Assembly: GCF_014698735.1 (NCBI RefSeq)
Contig: NZ_JACJTQ010000015.1
Coordinates: forward strand, 61,711 to 125,710
DNA length: 64,000 bases
Origin: Anabaena catenula FACHB-362
Lineage (GTDB): Bacteria; Cyanobacteriota; Cyanobacteriia; Cyanobacteriales; Nostocaceae
Reading direction: 5' to 3'
The position numbers and the translations under genes are program-made. Below the pieces are notes generated by a model, which saw only the letters and a program-made list of their open reading frames with translations, was not told the DNA's origin and searched no databases. Positions 8,539-17,043 of the stretch are shown in pieces. Each line of letters starts with the position of its first letter. Position 1 is the stretch's first letter.

Positions 8539-8611
8539 AACTTTTGATAAGTGGGGGCTATTTTTACTATTTCTTTGACCGAACTAACCGGATAAATTAT
8601 CCAAATTAGGA

Positions 8612-8636
8612 ATGGCTACGCCACGCAGGCTATCAG
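8612..8636. repeat. Dispersed ATGGCTACGCCACGC repeat at the end of rbcX
   Basis: A 25-base element beginning ATGGCTACGCCACGCAGGCT overlaps the rbcX stop codon. Near-identical copies lie at 62,739-62,763 (plus, one mismatch) and 35,028-35,049 (minus). Its core GGCTACGCCACGC is part of a cyanobacterial small-repeat family. Confidence 0.6.
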
Positions 8637-9013
8637 ATATTGTCTGTCTTTGGTATTTCCGGGCTGGGACTTGATAAATTTAGTTGCGTAATGCGTTCGA
8701 GATGCTGGCGACGCTGTTCCATATTGGCTTGCTGAATGCCAGTACAAACCATTTCTGGTAAGAAATCTGCCACTTCCGCCGCTATGTGTTCCCTGACAGT
8801 CATAATCCGCAAAGCCAAATCTGACTTTTCCAGAAACAGTTCCTCAATATACGCTTCTCCGTCTTGGATTTTGCCAGCGGAAAAGTTTTGCAACCAATGT
8901 GCTAAAGGAGGATTTGTTTCGCCTAGCTGTGCCAATACCGTCCTTAGCGCCTGATAAGTCAGGTAGCTTTGAAGAGTTTTGGCTGTGTCTTTCGCAATTT
9001 GCTTTAGATCCAT
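8633..9013 (-). CDS. rbcX: Rubisco assembly chaperone RbcX
   Basis: 126 residues matching RbcX, the arc-shaped homodimer that clamps the C-terminal EIKFEFE peptide of RbcL during L8 core assembly. Recognisable segments are the N-terminal MDLKQIAKDTAKTLQSYLTY, LAQLGETNPPLAHWL, and the helix ERIMTVREH-like run LRIMTVREHIAAEVADFLPE. The partner peptide is present at the RbcL C-terminus in this window. The gene is second in the operon, after an 84-bp spacer of AT-rich heptamer repeats. The last residues (PKTDNI) run into a dispersed repeat, so the tail may be lineage-specific. Confidence 0.96.
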   Translation of the reverse strand: MDLKQIAKDTAKTLQSYLTYQALRTVLAQLGETNPPLAHWLQNFSAGKIQDGEAYIEELFLEKSDLALRIMTVREHIAAEVADFLPEMVCTGIQQANMEQRRQHLERITQLNLSSPSPEIPKTDNI

Positions 9014-9031
9014 GCTTGACCCCAGCCCTAT

Positions 9032-9095
9032 AGATTTTAGATTTTAGATTGGGAATTTTTAATGAATCCCAAATCCAAAATCCCAAATCCTAAAT
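9032..9095. repeat. STRR heptamer repeats in the rbcL-rbcX spacer
   Basis: Short repeats of the type TAGATTT and CCAAAAT fill most of the rbcL-rbcX spacer. The two blocks are partly complementary (TTGGGAATTTTTAATGAATCCCAAA), so the transcript can fold into a hairpin. The same units occur at 16,969-17,037 and 29,101-29,150. Confidence 0.7.
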
Positions 9096-9097
9096 CA

Positions 9098-10528
9098 TCA
9101 GACGGTATCCATTGCTTCAAACTCGAACTTAATTTCTTTCCACAGTTCGCAAGCAACAGCCAATTCAGGAGACCACTTAGCAGCTTCGCGGATAATATCG
9201 TTACCTTCACGAGCCAAGTTACGGCCTTCGTTACGAGCTTGAACAACTGCTTCTAAAGCTACGCGGTTAGCGGTAGCACCAGGAGCGTTACCCCAGGGGT
9301 GTCCCAAAGTACCACCACCGAATTGTAGTACGGAGTCATCACCAAAGATTTCTACCAACGCGGGCATATGCCATACGTGGATACCACCAGAAGCAACTGC
9401 CATTACACCAGGTAGAGAAGCCCAGTCTTGGGTAAAGTAAATACCGCGAGACTTGTCTTGCTCAATATAGTTTTCACGCAATAGGTCAACGAAGCCCATT
9501 GTGATTCCACGTTCACCTTCCAACTTACCAACTACTGTACCGGTGTGGATGTGATCACCACCAGACAAGCGAAGAGCTTTAGCCAATACGCGGAAGTGGA
9601 TACCGTGGTTCTTCTGACGGTCAATTACAGCGTGCATAGCACGGTGAATGTGCAACAGAATACCGTTATCACGACACCAACGAGCCAATGTGGTGTTAGC
9701 TGTGAAACCTGCTGTCAGGTAGTCGTGCATGATGATGGGCATTTTGAGTTCTTTAGCGTACTCAGCCCGTTGCAACATTTGTTCGCAGGTGGGAGCGGTA
9801 ACGTTCAGGTAGTGACCCTTGATTTCGCCGGTTTCTGCTTGTGCTTTGTTGATAGCTTCAGCTACGAACAAGAAGCGATCGCGCCATCTTTGGAATGGTG
9901 CGGAGTTGATGTTTTCGTCGTCTTTGGTGAAGTCCAAACCACCACGTAAACACTCGTATACAGCGCGTCCGTAGTTCTTAGCGGAAAGACCTAGTTTGGG
10001 CTTAATTGTACAACCCAACAGAGGACGACCGTATTTGTTCAACTTGTCGCGTTCAACTTGAATACCGTGAGGTGGTCCTTGGAAAGTCTTGATGTAAGCT
10101 ACAGGGAAACGAATGTCTTCTAAACGTAGCGCCCGCAAAGCTTTGAAACCAAATACGTTACCGACGATAGAGGTCAATACGTTGGTTACAGAACCTTCTT
10201 CAAACAAATCCAGAGGATAAGCAACGTAACAGATGTACTGGTTGTCTTCACCGGGAACTGGTTCGATATCGTAACAACGACCTTTGTAGCGATCTAGGTC
10301 GGTCAACAAGTCTGTCCAAACTGTTGTCCAAGTACCAGTGGAAGACTCAGCAGCTACAGCCGCACCAGCTTCTTCAGGAGGAACTCCGGGTTGGGGAGTC
10401 ATCCGGAATGCTGCTAAAAGGTCTGTATCTTTAGGAGTGTAATCAGGTGTGTAATAAGTTAGTCTGTAATCTTTAACCCCAGCTTGATACCCAGACTTAG
10501 CCTGAGTTTTCGTTTGAGCGTAAGACAT
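9098..10528 (-). CDS. rbcL: Ribulose bisphosphate carboxylase large subunit
   Basis: 476 residues from the ATG at 10528, which follows a GGAAGGA ribosome-binding site; an upstream in-frame ATG would add 12 unlike residues. Form IB features are clear: [18 protein letters not shown], the active-site [20 protein letters not shown] with the carbamylated Lys, loop 6 [11 protein letters not shown], and the C-terminal [11 protein letters not shown] that RbcX binds. It catalyses CO2 or O2 addition to ribulose-1,5-bisphosphate in carboxysomes. It is first in the rbcLXS operon, ahead of a ~960-bp leader region without genes. Confidence 0.98.
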   Translation of the reverse strand: MSYAQTKTQAKSGYQAGVKDYRLTYYTPDYTPKDTDLLAAFRMTPQPGVPPEEAGAAVAAESSTGTWTTVWTDLLTDLDRYKGRCYDIEPVPGEDNQYICYVAYPLDLFEEGSVTNVLTSIVGNVFGFKALRALRLEDIRFPVAYIKTFQGPPHGIQVERDKLNKYGRPLLGCTIKPKLGLSAKNYGRAVYECLRGGLDFTKDDENINSAPFQRWRDRFLFVAEAINKAQAETGEIKGHYLNVTAPTCEQMLQRAEYAKELKMPIIMHDYLTAGFTANTTLARWCRDNGILLHIHRAMHAVIDRQKNHGIHFRVLAKALRLSGGDHIHTGTVVGKLEGERGITMGFVDLLRENYIEQDKSRGIYFTQDWASLPGVMAVASGGIHVWHMPALVEIFGDDSVLQFGGGTLGHPWGNAPGATANRVALEAVVQARNEGRNLAREGNDIIREAAKWSPELAVACELWKEIKFEFEAMDTV

Positions 10529-11489
10529 ATTTTCCTTCCAACAAGTCTCTCTTTTTACTATCAAATCACGTTATGTGCAACTTCTTCTCATCCCTACTCT
10601 TTCTTCATTCTTAATGAATTTATAAGTTTTGCTTATAGTTAGGGGCGATACGGCTCTATGGTAGCAGTATTACTGCTGCACTAACCTGGTTACAGTAGCA
10701 ATTTACCGCAACAAATTTTTTACCATATTTTTCAGACGCACTATTTGACGCTGTTATTTTTCGTCCCAGGAATACAAAATCTTTTCATCTTGAGTTTGCA
10801 TACCCTACTAAACCCACTTAATTCAAGATCAACTTTTTGGCTTTACAAGCCGTCTGAGGAATTTTTGCCTGAAAAACCGTTGCATTCCAGTGTATACAGC
10901 TGGTTTACTGCAATTGTCTTTTTTTTAGTCTGATACCTTTACCCAAAGAGGGTAAAGATTCATCATCAGGCAATTTCACTTAAGACAGGTTTAGTCATGG
11001 GATGGGCAAGGGAGAAGACGTTGCACATCAGTGAATTTGTAGCTTACCCCACAATATATCAATAATTCAATAAGTTATTTTTCAAAATTTGCCTACTTAT
11101 CTATTTAAATTTGTTATTACATAAAGATTTAAACATTTTGTTAAGAATGATTTACAAATGTATATAGCTCAGTGTAAAGCGGTCAGAGAATAAGAGTTTG
11201 ATTATAAAATATTGTAATATACAATACCAATACAAAAAATAATGGCGACAGATAAAAAGCTGGAAAGCTTATACAGTAAATATTTTGCCATTAATTATCT
11301 AAAATTCGCAAGACCGATAATAGAAAAGCAGTATGCAATTATCAATCTTAAGTGTGTGTGAACGCCAGAAAAGCCGTTAACTTATGAATATTTATTGAGT
11401 ATAAAATTTAGCTATAGATAAGTCTTTTGCATTTTCCCATAATCAGGATTGTTATTATAGTCACCAGTAACTATCGTAAATTTTGGTAA
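10529..11489. other. rbcL upstream leader and promoter region
   Basis: 961 bases between rbcL (minus) and the STAND remnant (plus), AT-rich with no convincing gene. A 62-residue open frame at 10745-10933 lacks a ribosome-binding site. Related cyanobacteria have long rbcL leaders, so promoter elements are expected here, but I could not place a confident -10/-35 or an NtcA site (GTA-N8-TAC); the closest match, at about 10,696, has N6 spacing. Confidence 0.5.
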
Positions 11490-11744
11490 AACGCTCCAAT
11501 AAATGAAGCTGTTATCAAAGTTTTACAAGAACTAAAACTCCATCCTACCCAAATTTCTGATGATGTTGATACTGTTTATGTTTACGCTTTTGTAAAGTAT
11601 GGTGTATTTAAACCATAAGCAATTTTAAACCTGTTTAGAGAAAAAGTAATTAAAGATTATTTTTGGGATGCTTACAGTAATAATGCTCCCTTTCAGTTTG
11701 TAGAGCATACAAAAAGTTTCTTCATCATCAAAATAGCGAACTAA
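11490..11744 (+). pseudogene. N-terminal remnant of a STAND/NACHT-WD40 protein, nonsense-mutated
   Basis: The frame reads NAPINEAVIKVLQELKLHP, then DDVDTVYVYAFVKYGV, then a TAA at 11616-11618. It continues in the same frame with AILNLFREKVIKDYFWDAYS and QFVEHTKSFF to a second stop at 11742. This helical N-terminal domain is, as I recall, found at the start of cyanobacterial NACHT-WD40 signalling proteins; the in-frame TAA is a single-base change away from GAA. No start codon with a ribosome-binding site precedes it. It is followed 15 bp later by a winged-helix fragment, so the NTPase domain between them has been deleted. Confidence 0.55.
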
Positions 11745-11759
11745 AAATGCAGATAATTA

Positions 11760-12137
11760 ATGCTATTAATGGGTTTACCCCAAGGTCTACAAGACTATTA
11801 TACAACTCATTGGACACGGATGAGCATGGATAAAGAAGCCAATGAAAAGAAAGTAAAAATACTTTATATCTTGGTAGAAAGAGGTGAACCCATATCTATA
11901 AATCTGATTGCAGATATTCTGGATGAAGATGAATATGATGTCAAAGATGTTTTAGATGATTGGGTTGAGTATGTCACACCGAAAGAAAATGTAGAAGAAC
12001 AAAAAACTTACTATAGTATTTATCATCGCAGTTTTTTAGAATTTCTTAAAAATCAAGACAAACTAGTTAAAGGAAGGAAACTGTTTAGAGAAGTTAATAA
12101 GAGTATGGCTGATTATATGCTCAAGGAGATGCAATAA
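11760..12137 (+). pseudogene. Winged-helix fragment of a STAND NTPase
   Basis: 125 residues corresponding to the region after the NTPase core: LPQGLQDYYTTHWTRM, then a winged-helix segment with LDEDEYDVKDVLDDWVEY and YSIYHRSFLEFLK, ending REVNKSMADYML. The NTPase gene at 14417 has the parallel LDEDEYDIKVILDKW and YSLYHLSFRDWLK, so the two are paralogous. There is no Walker motif. No good ribosome-binding site precedes the ATG. It is most likely the residue of a broken NACHT-WD40 gene whose beginning lies at 11490 and whose WD40 half is at 12311, but translation as a small stand-alone protein cannot be excluded. Confidence 0.55.
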
Positions 12138-12151
12138 ATGGGGAGATGTAG

Positions 12152-12178
12152 GGTGCGTTAATTATAGCGTAACGCACC
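12152..12178. repeat. GGTGCGTTA/TAACGCACC hairpin
   Basis: A perfect 9-bp inverted repeat with a 9-base loop between the winged-helix fragment and the WD40 gene, followed by CAGGATGTCCAGGATTAAAG-type direct repeats (12193-12228). This looks like a small palindromic insertion separating the two halves of the former STAND gene. Confidence 0.55.
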
Positions 12179-12310
12179 ATGATTGTTGTCAGAATCAGGA
12201 TGTCCAGGATTAAAGGATGTACAGGATGAAACCAGGAATTTCATCATCAATTATCAATCTCAATTAGATAACTAGCAACTTGAGTTAAATATATAAAGGA
12301 GATAAAATAA

Positions 12311-14413
12311 ATGGGAAATATCGCTACTAAATTAGCATCAAAACCAACAGAATTTCAAAGTTTGTTTTTAGGTCAATTCCCAGAACAACAACTAAAAGCG
12401 GGGAACTCTGAAAAATATTATCAAACTCTCACAGATTTTGATTTTATTTCTTTGAAAACTGAAAATCATAAATTTGGAGTAGAAGTCCTAATTAGGGATT
12501 ATTACCTAATTGAAGATACTGAAATATTGGAGAATTTAGAAGAGGATGAAAGACTAGAACCGGAACAACTCAAAACCCTGAAATTAATTCAACGTGCGTT
12601 AGAGCTATCAGCCCATATTTTGAATGAAGATAAAAACCAGCTAGTAAGTCAATTATGGGGAAGATTACAGGGTTTTGAAAATTCAGATATTCAGAACATA
12701 TTAAAAGACGCAGCAGCAACTAAAAGTGAAAGTCCCCGATTGCGTCCCACTACAGCCAGTTTAACAACTCCTGGCGGCGTTTTACTGCGTACCCTGACAG
12801 GTCATAACTCCTGGGTAGGAGCAGTAGCAATTACCCCCGATGGCAAAAAAGCCCTTTCTGGTTCTAGCGATAACACCCTGAAGGTGTGGGATTTGGAGAC
12901 AGGAAGGGAACTGTCTACCCTGACAGGTCATAACTCCTGGGTAGGAGCAGTAGCGATCGCCCCCGATGGCAAAACAGCCGTTTCTGCTTGTGCTGACACA
13001 ACCTTGAAGGTGTGGGATTTAGAGACAGGAAAGGAACTCTCTACTTTGGCTGGTCATAACGGCTCGTACCGAGCAGTAGCAATCACCCCCGATGGCAAAA
13101 CAGCCGTTTCTGCTTGTGCTGACACTCTGAATGTGTGGGATTTGGAGACAGGAAGGGAACTGTCTACCCTGACAGGTCATAACTCCTGGGTAGGAGCAGT
13201 AGCGATCGCCCCCGATGGCAAAACAGCCGTTTCTGGTTCTTATGACAACACCCTAAAGGTGTGGGATTTGGAGACAGGAAAGGAACTCTCTACCCTGACA
13301 GGTCATAACTCCTGGGTAGGAGCAGTAGCGATCGCCCCCGATGGCAAAAAAGCCGTTTCTGGTTCTTATGACAACACCCTGAAGGTGTGGGATTTGGAGA
13401 CAGGAAAGGAACTCTCTACCCTGACAGGTCATAACAGCCAAGTACGAGCAGTAGCAATTACCCCCGATGGCAAAACAGCCGTTTCTGCTTCTGATGACAA
13501 CACCCTGAAGGTGTGGGATTTGGAGACAGGAAAGGAAATCTCTACCCTGACAGGTCATAACAGCCAAGTACGAGCAGTAGCAATTACCCCCGATGGCAAA
13601 ACAGCCGTTTCTGGTTCTTATGACCATACCCTGAAGGTGTGGGATTTGGAGACAGGAAAGGAAATCTCTAACCTGACAGGTCATAACAACCTGGTACGAG
13701 CAGTAGCAATTACCCCCGATGCCAAAACAGCCGTTTCTGGTTCTGATGACAACACCCTGAAGGTGTGGGATCTGGACACAAGAATAGAAATCTCTACCCT
13801 GACAGGTCATAACTCCTGGGTAGGAGCAGTAGCGATCGCCCCCGATGGCAAAAAAGCCGTTTCTGGTTCTTATGACAACACCCTGAAGGTGTGGGATTTG
13901 GACACAGGAAAGGAACTCTCTACCCTGAGAGGTCATGACTACTCGGTACGAGCAGTAGCAATTACCCCCGATGGCAAAACAGCCGTTTCTGGTTCTTGGG
14001 ATAATACCTTAAAAGTATGGAATTTAGAAACAAATCAGGAAATTTTTACCCTCTTTGGTCATAGTATGCGAGTCAAAACGGTAGCGATTACACCTGATGG
14101 GAAAAAAGCGGTTTCTGGTTCTGATGATAATACGTTAAAATTGTGGGATTTAGAAACAGGAAAGGAAATATCTACCCTAGCTGGTCATAATGGTGGAGTA
14201 AATGCAGTAGCCATTTCCCCTGATGGGAAAAAAGCTGTTTCTGGTTCTAGTGACAATACTCTAAAGATGTGGGATTTGAAAACTGGAGTGGAAATCTCTA
14301 CTTTTACTGGTGATGGTTATATCAATTGTTGTGCTGTTTCTCCAGATGGATTCACAATTGTAGCAGGAGAAGAATCAGGACGGGTTCATTTTCTGCGGTT
14401 AGAAGGAGAGTAA
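12311..14413 (+). CDS. WD40-repeat protein (detached C-terminal half of a STAND protein)
   Basis: 700 residues. Residues 1-158 are helical and match the linker usually found between NACHT/winged-helix and WD40 parts (KYYQTLTDFDFISLK, FGVEVLIRDYYLIED, LKTLKLIQRALELSAHIL). From ~160 on there are 12 WD40 blades of 41-42 residues, typified by TLTGHNSWVGAVAI and NTLKVWDLETGKELS, plus a degenerate thirteenth. Several blades are nearly identical at DNA level, so they arose by recent intragenic duplication. AAGGAGATA precedes the ATG, indicating it is translated as its own gene. The stop is 3 bp from the next ATG (STAND NTPase), implying an operon. Likely a sensor or scaffold for protein interactions. 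Confidence 0.88.
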   Translation: MGNIATKLASKPTEFQSLFLGQFPEQQLKAGNSEKYYQTLTDFDFISLKTENHKFGVEVLIRDYYLIEDTEILENLEEDERLEPEQLKTLKLIQRALELSAHILNEDKNQLVSQLWGRLQGFENSDIQNILKDAAATKSESPRLRPTTASLTTPGGVLLRTLTGHNSWVGAVAITPDGKKALSGSSDNTLKVWDLETGRELSTLTGHNSWVGAVAIAPDGKTAVSACADTTLKVWDLETGKELSTLAGHNGSYRAVAITPDGKTAVSACADTLNVWDLETGRELSTLTGHNSWVGAVAIAPDGKTAVSGSYDNTLKVWDLETGKELSTLTGHNSWVGAVAIAPDGKKAVSGSYDNTLKVWDLETGKELSTLTGHNSQVRAVAITPDGKTAVSASDDNTLKVWDLETGKEISTLTGHNSQVRAVAITPDGKTAVSGSYDHTLKVWDLETGKEISNLTGHNNLVRAVAITPDAKTAVSGSDDNTLKVWDLDTRIEISTLTGHNSWVGAVAIAPDGKKAVSGSYDNTLKVWDLDTGKELSTLRGHDYSVRAVAITPDGKTAVSGSWDNTLKVWNLETNQEIFTLFGHSMRVKTVAITPDGKKAVSGSDDNTLKLWDLETGKEISTLAGHNGGVNAVAISPDGKKAVSGSSDNTLKMWDLKTGVEISTFTGDGYINCCAVSPDGFTIVAGEESGRVHFLRLEGE

Positions 14414-14416
14414 AAA

Positions 14417-15472
14417 ATGAATAAAAGCATCCAAAATACAATCAATATCCCCAGATATCCTCCAAAATTTCAGCAAATCATTAACGCCAAAAATCACAAC
14501 TTTGTCGGTCGTGAATTTATCTTTGCTGCTATCAACAACTTTCTTAATCAATATGACCGGGGCTATTTTACTATTATCGGTGAACCGGGTATTGGTAAAA
14601 GTGCTATTCTTGCCCATTATGTCAGCCAAAATCCGGGAATTGTTTATTACAATGTGGAAATTGCGGGTAAAAATCGCGCTGAGGAATTTCTGACAAATAT
14701 CTGTACTCAATTAATAGAAATTGCCCAACATCAAGGCACTAAAAATGTAACCGCTAATTTTTCTGATTCTACCACTGAAAACAGTGGTTTTTTATGCTTA
14801 TTACTGCAACAAATCAGCGATAAATTAAATACTGAAAAACGGTTAATTATTACTATTGATGGTTGTGACAGAATTGATATTAATAATCAACCAAGAGGTT
14901 CAAATCTATTCTATTTACCTCGTTATTTGCCAGAAAAAGTTTATTTTATCCTTACTCGTCGTCCCTTTTTATCCGATAAATCTGGTTTATTAATTGAAAC
15001 TCCATCTCAATCTTTAGATTTATCAAATTACCCTGAACAAAATCGCGCTGATATTCAGGAATATATTAATTATTTACTTTCTCAAAATATTAATCATCAA
15101 TTAACACAAATTAATCAAGATGAAACTAATTTTATGTATATTAGCGAAATCTTGACAGCTATTAATGAAAATAGTTATCCTGAAAATTTACAAATTTATT
15201 ATCAAAATCATTTAGAAAAAATGAATTTAACAACCAGTCACCAGCAAACAATGGCTTTACAGGTGTTAAATATCTTAATTCAAGAACAATCAATTTCTAT
15301 AGAAACTATAACAGAAAGATTAGATGAAGATGAATATGACATCAAAGTCATTTTAGATAAATGGCGAGAATTTTTACATTTAGAGAAAATAGGAGAAGAG
15401 ATTAATTATAGTCTTTATCATCTTAGTTTTCGTGATTGGTTGAAGCAACAATCTTTTGCATTTAGAGATTAA
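14417..15472 (+). CDS. STAND-type NTPase with winged-helix C-terminus
   Basis: 351 residues. After NIPRYPPKFQQIINAKNHN comes the NTPase core: FVGREFIF, Walker A GEPGIGKSA (about 55-63), a Walker B-like LIITIDGCDRID (about 142-153), and FILTRRPF (sensor arginine region). Residues ~280-351 form a winged-helix-like segment with LDEDEYDIKVILDKW. There is no N-terminal effector and no C-terminal repeat domain, which is unusual for STAND proteins; the WD40 protein encoded 3 bp upstream may provide that in trans. GGAGAG overlapping the upstream stop provides the ribosome-binding site. Predicted to act as an ATP-dependent signalling switch, possibly in defence or cell death. Confidence 0.85.
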   Translation: MNKSIQNTINIPRYPPKFQQIINAKNHNFVGREFIFAAINNFLNQYDRGYFTIIGEPGIGKSAILAHYVSQNPGIVYYNVEIAGKNRAEEFLTNICTQLIEIAQHQGTKNVTANFSDSTTENSGFLCLLLQQISDKLNTEKRLIITIDGCDRIDINNQPRGSNLFYLPRYLPEKVYFILTRRPFLSDKSGLLIETPSQSLDLSNYPEQNRADIQEYINYLLSQNINHQLTQINQDETNFMYISEILTAINENSYPENLQIYYQNHLEKMNLTTSHQQTMALQVLNILIQEQSISIETITERLDEDEYDIKVILDKWREFLHLEKIGEEINYSLYHLSFRDWLKQQSFAFRD

Positions 15473-15783
15473 AATAGCCTTTTAAATCACTTTTAAATCA
15501 AATGAACATGATTAATTAGTATCAAATAAACTTGCAAATCTTAGTATATTTAACTAGGCGCGTGCAAACTTACAATAGCTGGTATTATATTTCTGTGCAA
15601 ATCCCTAAGCCATTAGACATAGCAGTGAAAATTAAATATGCGTTTCCTTGAACCCTTGTAGAGACGTTCCATGGAACATCTCTACTTTTCTGGAGATGTA
15701 TATTATTTTTCCTATCTACGCCAAAGACTTTTTAGGTTACTTTAAGTTATTAATTGGATACTTCTATCAAAAGGAATATCACC
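15473..15783. other. Spacer after the STAND locus, with hairpin repeat
   Basis: 311 AT-rich bases without a gene. At 15,658-15,685 it carries a hairpin (GTAGAGACGTTCC...GGAACATCTCTAC, one mismatch) of the same family as 5,016-5,044. The promoter of the following propeller gene should lie here, and AAAAGGAAT precedes its GTG. Confidence 0.6.
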
Positions 15784-16893
15784 GTGACTTTATCTCACAA
15801 GCATACTAATTTATTGATAATGTCCGCCTTGCTGGGATTAATAGCTTTACCAAGCATGGTAACACCAGCTACAGCCCAAAAGCTTGATAATAGTAGTAAT
15901 ACAGACACAAATCCCAGTCTCAATCAACCTAATTCTACCTCCACTTATCCAGCCGCACCACCCCCAAAGCGTATAGATCCCTTACCCAATGAGCGGGACG
16001 TGCTAGAAAGGGAAGTAGAAACTGATTATCGTGTTAGTAACTTACTAGGAGATTTTGCTGGTAATCTTTGGGTAGGTTCTTGGCGAGGTTTATCGCGCAT
16101 TGACCCGAATACAGGTAATATTATTGCTCGCATTAGTTTACCAAATATTGCTATTGGTTCTTTAGCTCAAGATAAAGTCGGTCGTTTGTGGGTGGGAAAT
16201 TATGAAGGGTTGACACGGGTAGATCCGCGCACTAATGAAATTACAGCCCAAAATTTATTACTACCTTCCAAGCGGGTGTTATCGCTATTAATTGATAAAC
16301 GCGGTTATTTGTGGACGGGAACTGATAGTGGTTTAGTTCTAATTAGTCCTGACCAAGGTTTGGTGATGACAACAGTTAAAAATTTACCTGGTGTTAGCGC
16401 CAATGCTATGACTCTAGATGCTGAGGGTCAACTTTGGGTTGGGACTTTGGATGGATTAGTGCGGGTAAATACTGCTAGTGGTTTGATTATGAAGCGAATC
16501 GGCAGTTTACCAGGATCAACTGTGCAAACTTTAGCTATCAGTCCTGAAGGGTTAATCTGGGCGGGAATGCCTAATAATTTATTAGTAATTAACCCTAAAA
16601 ATGGGATTGTGCTGAGGTCTGTAACTCCTTTGCGGGGAAGAAATGTGACTTCAATTCGCTTTGCTCAAGATGGTAGCGTTTGGGTTGGGACTACCAATGG
16701 GTTGTTAAGATTAAATCCAAATACAGGAGCTTTGTTAGATCGAGTTGCTGGACTTCCTTCTAGTCGGGTGCTGACCCTTGCACCTGATATGGGCAATAAA
16801 TTGTGGGTGGGAACCAGCGAGGGACTGGCTTGGTTAATGCCTAAAATGGATCAGGCTCGACCTCATTTCGGTTTTGGTCGGTCTGTAAAGTAG
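15784..16893 (+). CDS. Exported beta-propeller protein (two-component-regulator-propeller type)
   Basis: 369 residues from a GTG at 15784, chosen because AAGGA lies 8 bases upstream and the peptide then begins with a signal sequence (TNLLIMSALLGLIALPS, cleavage near ATAQ). An upstream TTG would add 10 residues. After a Pro/Asn/Thr-rich linker, about seven 40-residue units follow with the pattern N/Q-LWVG(T/N)-x-x-GL-x-R(I/V)-x-P-x-(T/S)-G (for example GNLWVGSWRGLSRIDPNTG). These are the repeats seen in periplasmic sensor propellers of hybrid kinases, but no kinase domain is attached. Probably a periplasmic binding or scaffold protein. Confidence 0.85.
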   Translation: MTLSHKHTNLLIMSALLGLIALPSMVTPATAQKLDNSSNTDTNPSLNQPNSTSTYPAAPPPKRIDPLPNERDVLEREVETDYRVSNLLGDFAGNLWVGSWRGLSRIDPNTGNIIARISLPNIAIGSLAQDKVGRLWVGNYEGLTRVDPRTNEITAQNLLLPSKRVLSLLIDKRGYLWTGTDSGLVLISPDQGLVMTTVKNLPGVSANAMTLDAEGQLWVGTLDGLVRVNTASGLIMKRIGSLPGSTVQTLAISPEGLIWAGMPNNLLVINPKNGIVLRSVTPLRGRNVTSIRFAQDGSVWVGTTNGLLRLNPNTGALLDRVAGLPSSRVLTLAPDMGNKLWVGTSEGLAWLMPKMDQARPHFGFGRSVK

Positions 16894-16895
16894 GG

Positions 16896-17038
16896 GTTGG
16901 TAATTGGTGATTGGTGATTGGTAATTGGTGATTGGTGATTGGTAAAAAACTCTTACCCATGACCCAATCCAAAATCCAAAATCCAAAATCCAAAATCCAA
17001 AATCCAAAATCTAAAATCTAAAATCTAAAATTTAAAAT
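16896..17038. repeat. STRR heptamer tracts before panB
   Basis: Two tandem heptamer tracts: TTGGTGAT/TTGGTAAT units at about 16,898-16,945, then (CCAAAAT)n grading into (CTAAAAT)n at about 16,969-17,037. The second ends 6 bases before the panB start codon, so it forms its leader. Confidence 0.85.
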
Positions 17039-17043
17039 TATTT

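Noticed and set aside
9545..9949. 134-codon open frame opposite rbcL
   Set aside because: Shadow of a strongly codon-biased gene; no ribosome-binding site and no plausible protein.
10694..10720. Possible NtcA site near rbcL
   Set aside because: The GTA...TAC spacing is 6 bases instead of the required 8, and no properly spaced -10 box follows.
10745..10933. 62-codon open frame upstream of rbcL
   Set aside because: No ribosome-binding site, unusual composition, no recognisable motif; more likely leader DNA.
11163..11215. TAGCTCAGT string resembling a tRNA D-arm
   Set aside because: No acceptor stem, anticodon loop or T-arm (GTTCRANNC) could be placed around it.
13253..13936. Long minus-strand open frame inside the WD40 gene
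   Set aside because: It is the antisense shadow of the 126-base WD40 repeats; its periodic translation mirrors them and it has no start context.
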